7,934 bases of DNA from CAZCBN01 sp964496975. GTDB lineage: Bacteria; Planctomycetota; Phycisphaerae; Phycisphaerales; UBA1924. The DNA lies in the NCBI GenBank assembly GCA_964496975.1, contig CAZCBN010000142.1:1-7934 (forward strand). Direction: 5' to 3'. A program made the translations under genes and the position numbers. Shown piece after piece: positions 1 to 4,448 of the stretch (position 1 is its first letter; every line of letters starts with the position of its first letter). The notes under the pieces are model-generated. The model worked only from the letters and a program-made list of their open reading frames with translations, did not search any database and was not told the origin of the DNA.

Positions 1-35
1 CGAACGCTGACCCTCCACCCCCACGCCTCGCCCCC

Positions 36-58
36 GCCCGGCGGGTGCCCGGCCGGGC
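36..58 (+). terminator. Possible GC hairpin ending an upstream + strand gene
   Basis: GCCCGG at 36-41 can pair with CCGGGC at 53-58 around an 11-nt loop, and the hairpin is followed by CG and then TTT at 61-63. This would suit a weak intrinsic terminator for a gene left of the window. The T-run is only three bases and the region is so GC-rich that chance pairing is common. Confidence 0.2.
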
Positions 59-62
59 CGTT

Positions 63-71
63 TGCTACAGT
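63..71 (+). promoter_or_regulatory. Candidate extended -10 promoter for the lipoprotein gene
   Basis: TG at 63-64, one base, then TACAGT at 66-71 matches the extended -10 pattern TGnTATAAT in both TG bases and four of six hexamer positions. It is one of the few AT-containing islands in the leader. No convincing -35 box is visible about 17 bp upstream, as is usual for extended -10 promoters. If used, transcription would begin near 78 and leave an untranslated leader of about 165 nt before the start codon at 245. Sequence match only. Confidence 0.35.
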
Positions 72-91
72 CTCAGCCCCGCCGCCCGACC

Positions 92-163
92 ACGCCGCGC
101 GCCACACCGCGCGCCACGCCGCGGACCCACACGCGAACCCAGCCGCGAGCCAATCCCCACAAC
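92..163 (+). repeat. Degenerate 12-bp tandem repeat in the leader
   Basis: About six imperfect copies of a 12-bp unit lie end to end; the best two read ACGCCGCGCGCC and ACACCGCGCGCC. Read in the frame of the downstream gene the copies would give TPRA, TPRA, TPRT, HTRT, QPRA and NPHN. They lie upstream of the supported start at 245, so they are probably untranslated leader sequence. The region is strongly C-rich on this strand. Confidence 0.55.
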
Positions 164-244
164 AGGGCCCACCGCAACCGCCAAGCCCGTCCCCTCCTCG
201 CCTCGGTCCACCGGCCAAAGACCGAATTACCCCGGAACCCCTCC

Positions 245-1813
245 ATGCCCGCGAACCAGCCGACCCTGACCAACCACACCCCGACGCAGCCCGCGGCCCG
301 CCGCTCCGCCCGCCGGCCCCTCCCGGTCGTCGCGCTCGCCGTGGCCGCCGGCATGGCCCTCACGGTCGGCTGCCGCGAAAAGCCCGAGTCGGTGACCACC
401 ACCGAAGACGCGGCCGCCGCCCTCGCCTCGCACCGCGGCGTCGGTTCGTCGGGCGAGACGGCGACCGCCGCCCGTAAGGCTGTGCTGACCCACGTCGCCC
501 AGCAATCTGTGGAGGCCGCGTCCGCCGGCGGCGCCGCGGCGTCGATGCTCCGCTCGGCCGCCCAGGGTGGTCTGGGCACGCTCGACTTGCCCGTGCTCAC
601 CGCCGCGCTCGGCAGCGTGAACGACCGGGCCGTGCAGGTTGAGGCCCGCCTCCGCGACTGGTCGCGGCTGACCTCCCTCGCTGCGGCCGCCGAGGCGTTT
701 GACCCCTCGGCGGAGCTCGCCGAGGTTGCGTCGCGGAGCGAGTCGCTCGCGCAGGATCTGCGCCGGGCCGAGTCGGTGCTGTCGGACGTGCAGTCGCAGG
801 CGACCGAGTTGGGCGCGCAGGCCGCGACACTCGAGGAGCAGGCCGCGGCGACGCGGTCGCGTGCGGGCGAGCTGGAGCTGGAGGCCGCGCGGGCCTCCGC
901 GGTGCGTGCGGCGGAGCTCGCCCAGCAGATCCGCGACGTGCAGCGCGAGGCCGACGGCATCACCCGGCGGGCCGGCTCGCTGCGGGCCCGCGAGGCGCTG
1001 CTCCAGCCGGACGTCGCCGCCGCGGCCGCGCAGATCGAGCGCCTGAACACGCAGATCGCCCTGAACAAGGCCCGGGGCGAAGAGCTGGCCGAGGAGTTCG
1101 CGACGGCAAAGCGGCAGGCGGCCGAGCGCCGGCAAGAGGCCGCGCAGGCCGAGGCCGACATCGCCAAGGGCGTGGTCGACTTGGTCGCCGCCCTGGACGG
1201 CCCCGCGAGCGAGGCCGCGGCCCAGGTGGAGGAGGCGCTCCAGCGGGCCGTCCGCTCGGCCCGGGATGCGCAGGGCGGGGCGCGGGACGCGTCGCGCCTG
1301 CTGTCGGGCCTGAACCATCGCCAGCTCGGGAGCATGAGCCGCGCGGTGGGCCAGACCCGCCAGCGCGTCGCGGGCCTGCTCACCAGGCTCGCGGCGACCG
1401 AGGGCCTGTCGGGCCGGGAAGAGTTCAGCGCCGCCGCGGCCGAGCGCTCGGCGCAGGCCGACGAGTGGTTCCGCAAGGCGGGCGAGGCCTTCGGCGAGGC
1501 GGCCAGCGCCCTGTCGCAGGGCGCCCGCGGGTCAGAGGTCGAGGCCGCGGTGCAGGGGCTGGAGGCGCTGCGCGACGAGTTCACGCCCCCAGCGCCGGCC
1601 GAAGAGCCCACGGCGGACGACCTGCCCGTGGACGCCCAGCCCATGGACGCCCAGCCCATGGACGGCGAAGCCATGGACGCCGAGCCCACCACCGAGGGCG
1701 ACGGCATGGACGCCCCGGCGGGCGACCTGCCGCCCGGGGCCGCCGGGTCGGGCGACGGTGCTGGGTCGGGCGAAGACGCCGGGGCGGACGACGGCGCGGC
1801 CCAGGACGGCTGA
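245..1813 (+). CDS. Predicted coiled-coil lipoprotein with acidic repeat tail, function unknown
   Basis: Not recognised as a named family. The 522-residue product starts with an Arg-rich n-region, a hydrophobic stretch (PVVALAVAAGMA) and a lipobox LTVGC with the modified Cys at residue 43. Arg follows the Cys, so outer-membrane or periplasm-facing attachment is more likely than inner-membrane retention. Residues about 159-308 are dense in Ala, Glu, Gln and Arg in a heptad-like pattern and should form a long coiled coil. More helical sequence follows to about 446, then a disordered Pro/Asp/Glu/Gly tail (447-522). The ATG at 245 is preferred because it gives a complete lipoprotein signal and has GGAA seven bases upstream; the frame stays open to 62, but only a TTG is available there and it would bury the signal. 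A structural or envelope-spacing role is possible but is a guess. Confidence 0.82.
   Translation: MPANQPTLTNHTPTQPAARRSARRPLPVVALAVAAGMALTVGCREKPESVTTTEDAAAALASHRGVGSSGETATAARKAVLTHVAQQSVEAASAGGAAASMLRSAAQGGLGTLDLPVLTAALGSVNDRAVQVEARLRDWSRLTSLAAAAEAFDPSAELAEVASRSESLAQDLRRAESVLSDVQSQATELGAQAATLEEQAAATRSRAGELELEAARASAVRAAELAQQIRDVQREADGITRRAGSLRAREALLQPDVAAAAAQIERLNTQIALNKARGEELAEEFATAKRQAAERRQEAAQAEADIAKGVVDLVAALDGPASEAAAQVEEALQRAVRSARDAQGGARDASRLLSGLNHRQLGSMSRAVGQTRQRVAGLLTRLAATEGLSGREEFSAAAAERSAQADEWFRKAGEAFGEAASALSQGARGSEVEAAVQGLEALRDEFTPPAPAEEPTADDLPVDAQPMDAQPMDGEAMDAEPTTEGDGMDAPAGDLPPGAAGSGDGAGSGEDAGADDGAAQDG
1616..1690 (+). repeat. 15-bp in-frame tandem repeat encoding acidic pentapeptides
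   Basis: Five consecutive 15-bp units encode DDLPV, DAQPM, DAQPM, DGEAM and DAEPT (residues 458-482 of the lipoprotein). The second and third units are identical (GACGCCCAGCCCATG), which points to recent slippage. The array preserves the reading frame and extends the acidic disordered tail. Confidence 0.85.
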
Positions 1814-1818
1814 ACGCC

Positions 1819-1848
1819 CGGCCGCGTGCGCGCAGCCCCTCGCGGCCG
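1819..1848 (+). other. GC hairpin between the lipoprotein and reductase genes
   Basis: CGGCCGCG at 1819-1826 is perfectly complementary to CGCGGCCG at 1841-1848 across a 14-nt loop. It begins six bases after the lipoprotein stop and ends 16 bases before the reductase start. There is no T-run, so it is not a canonical intrinsic terminator. It might stabilise the upstream transcript or influence entry at the next start, which has no obvious Shine-Dalgarno sequence. Confidence 0.35.
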
Positions 1849-1864
1849 CGCCAATCATGCCGAC

Positions 1865-2857
1865 ATGAACAGCAGTGACAGCGCATCGGCCGCGGCCACG
1901 GCGGCACTCGACGGTCCCGTGCTGCCCGAGGTGCGGCAGAACGCCGCCACGCCCGCGCAGCCCGTGGTCGGCCGCGTGGTCTCTACCGCCGTGTGCACGT
2001 CGGGCCGCAAGGCCGCGGGGTTTGTGCGGCACGTGGCGATCGACGTGTCGGGCACGCCGCTGGCCGGGGCGTTCCGGGCGGGGCAGAGCTTCGGCGTGCT
2101 GCCCCCCGGCGTGGACGACAAGGGCCGGGCGCACAAGCTCCGGCTCTACTCCATCGCCAGCCCCACGCGCGGCGAGGACGGCGAGGGCAACGTCCTCGCG
2201 ACCACCGTGAAGCGGCTGATCGACGAGCACGAGGAGCACCACCGCCTGTTTGTCGGCGTGGCGAGCAACTACCTGTGCGACCTGCAGGTGGGTGACGAGG
2301 TGCGGCTGACCGGGCCGACGGGCAAGCGGTTTCTGCTCCCCGCCGCGCCGGAACGCCATGACTACGTCTTCTTTGCGACGGGCACGGGGATCGCGCCCTT
2401 CCGCGGCATGATCGGGGACCTGCTGGGGGGGAACGTGCCGAGCCGGGTGGCGCTTGTCATGGGCTCGCCCTACGCGACGGATCTGCTGTACGACGCCGAC
2501 TTCCGTGCGCTCGCGGCCGCGCACCCCAACTTTCGCTATCTGACGGCCGTGAGCCGGGAGCGGCAGGCGGACGTTGACCGGGCTTTGTACGTGCAGGACC
2601 GGATCGCGCACGACCCGCTGGGCCGGGGGCCGGGGAGCCTGGCGGAGATGCTGGCGTCGCCGCGGACGCTGGTGTACGTCTGCGGCATCGCGGGGATGGA
2701 ACTGGGGATTTTTCGGGCGCTGGCCGAGACGCTTGGGGCGGGGGCTTCGGCGTATCTGACGGTGGAGCCGGAGGCGGGGGAGCCGTCGGGCTGGACCCGT
2801 CGGATGGTGAGCCGGGAGCTTCGTCCGACGCGGCGGGTGTTTTTGGAGGTGTATTGA
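1865..2857 (+). CDS. Ferredoxin--NADP(+) reductase, plant type
   Basis: FAD enzyme (330 residues) that moves electrons between ferredoxin or flavodoxin and NADP(H) in the cytoplasm. The FAD-binding domain shows RLYSIASP (residues 93-100) and, further on, SNYLCDL and LTGPTGK. The nucleotide-binding domain shows GTGIAPFR (173-180) and CGIAGME (273-279), and the chain ends in Glu-Val-Tyr. The terminal aromatic residue (Tyr330) and the Glu two before it match the plant-type family, where the Tyr stacks on the flavin. NADP specificity is supported by Ser230-Arg231 and Tyr242, aligned with Anabaena S223, R224 and Y235 from memory. The position of Anabaena R233 is Ala here, with Arg one residue earlier. 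ATG 1865 is chosen over an in-frame GTG at 1826 because the extension is not FNR-like; neither has a clear Shine-Dalgarno sequence. It follows the lipoprotein gene by 51 bp. Length is close to plant-type FNRs with a short N-terminal extension and no fused ferredoxin domain. Confidence 0.94.
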   Translation: MNSSDSASAAATAALDGPVLPEVRQNAATPAQPVVGRVVSTAVCTSGRKAAGFVRHVAIDVSGTPLAGAFRAGQSFGVLPPGVDDKGRAHKLRLYSIASPTRGEDGEGNVLATTVKRLIDEHEEHHRLFVGVASNYLCDLQVGDEVRLTGPTGKRFLLPAAPERHDYVFFATGTGIAPFRGMIGDLLGGNVPSRVALVMGSPYATDLLYDADFRALAAAHPNFRYLTAVSRERQADVDRALYVQDRIAHDPLGRGPGSLAEMLASPRTLVYVCGIAGMELGIFRALAETLGAGASAYLTVEPEAGEPSGWTRRMVSRELRPTRRVFLEVY

Positions 2858-2866
2858 AGGGGCATG

Positions 2867-2887
2867 GCCGCGGGCGCGCGCCGCGGC
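2867..2887 (+). terminator. GC hairpin just after the reductase gene
   Basis: GCCGCGG at 2867-2873 pairs perfectly with CCGCGGC at 2881-2887 around a 7-nt loop. It starts nine bases after the reductase stop. No T-run follows; a G-rich stretch does. It could be a 3'-end stabilising structure or part of a non-canonical terminator. Confidence 0.3.
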
Positions 2888-2920
2888 GTGGGGGCCCGGA
2901 GGGGGGCCGGGGATGCGGCT

Positions 2921-2942
2921 GGGGGTGGGGCCGGGGGTGGGG
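2921..2942 (+). other. Putative G-quadruplex
   Basis: Four G-runs of 5, 4, 5 and 4 bases are separated by loops of T, CC and T. This satisfies the usual quadruplex rule with very short loops and room for four G-tetrads. Further G-runs lie just upstream at 2890-2894, 2901-2906 and 2909-2912. The G-rich strand is the coding strand, so the structure could also form in RNA read through from the reductase gene. Confidence 0.6.
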
Positions 2943-2959
2943 CGGAGCGCGGGGTCCGG

Positions 2960-2988
2960 TTGACCGATTCGGCCGCAGCGGTTAGCGT
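2960..2988 (+). promoter_or_regulatory. Weak candidate promoter for the HEAT-opp unit
   Basis: TTGACC at 2960-2965 matches five of six bases of the TTGACA -35 box. TAGCGT at 2983-2988, after a 17-bp spacer, matches only three of six bases of the -10 box. Position in the gap ahead of the three-gene unit is suitable, but the -10 match is poor. Confidence 0.2.
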
Positions 2989-3033
2989 TCGCGGCGCGGG
3001 CGTCGCCGACGGCCCGGGGGGCCCGGGGGGCGG

Positions 3034-3052
3034 CGCCACGCGTCGCGTGGCG
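3034..3052 (+). other. Short perfect hairpin in the gap
   Basis: CGCCACGC at 3034-3041 pairs perfectly with GCGTGGCG at 3045-3052 across a 3-nt loop. It follows two GGGCCC-containing G6 runs (3013-3030). Role unknown. Confidence 0.35.
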
Positions 3053-3097
3053 GCCTGACGGCGGGTTGCGGATGGAGAGGTCCCGGGTTTGTCGCAT

Positions 3098-3115
3098 GGG
3101 GCCCGGGCGGGCCCC
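3098..3115 (+). other. Short perfect hairpin ahead of the HEAT-like gene
   Basis: GGGGCCC at 3098-3104 pairs perfectly with GGGCCCC at 3109-3115 around a 4-nt loop. It lies about 80 bp before the chosen start of the HEAT-like gene and, if transcribed, would be in its leader. No T-run follows. Confidence 0.35.
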
Positions 3116-3193
3116 TGACGCTGGGCAAACACGTCGGGAACGTCGCACGCCGGGTGGGCGATGCGGTGGGGTGAAAGGACCGAGTTGGCCCGT

Positions 3194-4441
3194 ATGAAGC
3201 CCGTCAGCCAAGCCAGCCAGACGCATCGGAACCTGTGGCATCGCACGTGGCATCGCACGTGGCGTCGGGCGGCCGATGGGGCGGCCGGTGGGGCGGGCGG
3301 CGGCGGGCCCGCGCGGGCGTGGGCCGGGGTGCGTGGGCTCGTGGGCGCGGCGTGGCTTGCGTGCGCGGCGGGGGCGGCGTGGGGGCAGGTGAACACGCTG
3401 GACCCCGCGCTGGTGCGCTCGCCGACGCTGACGGGCGAGGCGGCGGGGCGCGTGGACGCGTACGCGGCGGCGTTGCTGAGCGACCTGGGCGGGGACGACG
3501 CGGACCGGGCCGAGCGGGCGAAGGACTCGCTTGTGGGCGCGCTGGGCGACCCGCTGGTGTCGGTGGCCTTCCGCCAGGCGATGAGCGAGCGGGTGGTGCC
3601 GCTGATGGCGGAGCGGTTCGCCGCGTCGGAGGCGAGCGTTGAGGTGCGGCTGACGGCGCTGCGGCTCGCCGGGGAGCTGGCGACGGACCGGTCGGTGGCG
3701 CTCATCCGCGGGGCGATGGACGACCCGGCGGAGGAGATCCAGTACTTCGCGGTGTTCGCGTGCGAGCTGGTGTTCAACGAGCTGCGGACGGCGCAGCCGG
3801 CGGTGTCGGACGCGCGGGCGGCGGACCTGGTGGACGCGCTGGCGGCGCGGCTCGGGCAGGCGACGGACCCGCGGCACGCCGACGTCGCGGGACGGGCGCT
3901 GGCCGAGGCGGTGTCGGTGCCGCGTGAGGCGATCGCGGGGCTTTCGGACCGGGCGCTGCGGGCGCTGGTGATCGGGTTCGCGTCGCGGGTGCGCGCGGCC
4001 CCGGGCGATACGCCCGCGCCGATGAGCGACGCAGAGTGGCGCGAGCTGCTCGGCGTGGTGCGTGCGGCGGAGGTGGCGCAGACCGAGGTGGCGGTGCCGC
4101 GGAGCGACCTGCCGGCGGAGACGTCGCGGGAGATCGTGGGCTTTGGGGCGGACATCGTGGCGTTTGTGCTGGACCGGGTGGAGGGGGGCGCGGTGGAGGC
4201 GGCCGACCTGCCGCGGCTCGTGCTCCTGACGCGCGTCGCTGAGGCGATGATCGAGTACGGCGCGCAGCGGATGAACGACGCCGGCTCGCCGGTGGAGCCG
4301 CCGCGGGTGGGCGAGCTGGCGGCGCTGCTGGAGGGCGGGAAGGTGCGGGAGTTCCGGACGGAGGGGCTCTCGCTGGTGTCCCGGTTCGAGTCGGCGCCGT
4401 GGTCGTTCGGGGCGGAGCGGTTCGGCCGCGTGCGCGGGTGA
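3194..4441 (+). CDS. Secreted HEAT-like alpha-helical protein, function unknown
   Basis: No specific family recognised. The chain has a signal peptide core (GLVGAAWLACAAGAAWG) with probable cleavage before Gln-Val-Asn, so the mature part should be outside the cytoplasm. Roughly residues 100-190 contain paired helices of the HEAT/ARM kind, including VRLTALRLAGELATD and LIRGAMDDPAEEIQYFAVFA; the rest is mostly helical. The start is uncertain: ATG 3194 gives 415 residues with a long n-region. ATG 3161 adds 11 residues. TTG 3185 has AAAGGA at ideal distance (3174-3179). GTG 3329 would give 370 residues with a compact signal beginning M-RGLVGAAW. The binding-protein gene begins 7 bp after the stop, with its ribosome site overlapping that stop, so the two are very probably co-expressed. 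A partner or scaffold role for the transporter is only inferred from this position. Confidence 0.78.
   Translation: MKPVSQASQTHRNLWHRTWHRTWRRAADGAAGGAGGGGPARAWAGVRGLVGAAWLACAAGAAWGQVNTLDPALVRSPTLTGEAAGRVDAYAAALLSDLGGDDADRAERAKDSLVGALGDPLVSVAFRQAMSERVVPLMAERFAASEASVEVRLTALRLAGELATDRSVALIRGAMDDPAEEIQYFAVFACELVFNELRTAQPAVSDARAADLVDALAARLGQATDPRHADVAGRALAEAVSVPREAIAGLSDRALRALVIGFASRVRAAPGDTPAPMSDAEWRELLGVVRAAEVAQTEVAVPRSDLPAETSREIVGFGADIVAFVLDRVEGGAVEAADLPRLVLLTRVAEAMIEYGAQRMNDAGSPVEPPRVGELAALLEGGKVREFRTEGLSLVSRFESAPWSFGAERFGRVRG
3236..3265 (+). repeat. 12-bp tandem repeat in the N-terminus of the HEAT-like gene
   Basis: TGGCATCGCACG occurs twice in a row (3236-3247 and 3248-3259), followed by a diverging partial copy. 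In the gene's frame it encodes WHRTWHRT then WRR. It lies upstream of the hydrophobic signal core, in a stretch that is translated only if one of the upstream starts is used. Confidence 0.75.
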
Positions 4442-4443
4442 GG
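4440..4443 (+). promoter_or_regulatory. Ribosome binding site overlapping the upstream stop
   Basis: GAGG at 4440-4443 overlaps the last two bases of the HEAT-like gene's TGA (4439-4441) and sits five bases before ATG 4449. This layout favours translational coupling of the binding protein to the HEAT-like gene and decides the start at 4449. Confidence 0.6.
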
Positions 4444-4448
4444 GCGGC

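Larger units (their letters stand above)
2858..3193. other. G-rich non-coding gap
   Basis: No convincing gene is seen in these 336 bp. A short open frame at 2864-3058 encodes mainly Gly, Ala and Arg and reads like GC-rich background. The gap has runs of four to six G on the + strand, a predicted G-quadruplex (2921-2942), three perfect short GC hairpins (2867-2887, 3034-3052, 3098-3115), a weak promoter-like pair near 2960-2988 and an AAAGGA at 3174-3179 near the next gene. It probably holds the end of the reductase transcript and the start of the HEAT-opp transcript. Confidence 0.6.

Noticed and set aside
92..163. CRISPR-like array in the leader
   Set aside because: Units are 12 bp with no spacers; it is a simple degenerate tandem repeat.
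62..244. N-terminal extension of the lipoprotein in the same frame
   Set aside because: It would start at TTG, place about 60 Pro/Arg/Thr-rich residues before the signal peptide, and overlap the candidate -10 element.
73..1854. Minus-strand open frame opposite the lipoprotein gene
   Set aside because: Its product is low-complexity Ala/Ser/Arg, while the + strand frame has a lipobox and coiled-coil pattern.
2864..3058. 64-codon open frame in the gap after the reductase
   Set aside because: Mostly Gly, Ala and Arg, with no ribosome site of note; it overlaps the hairpins and G-runs and looks like background.
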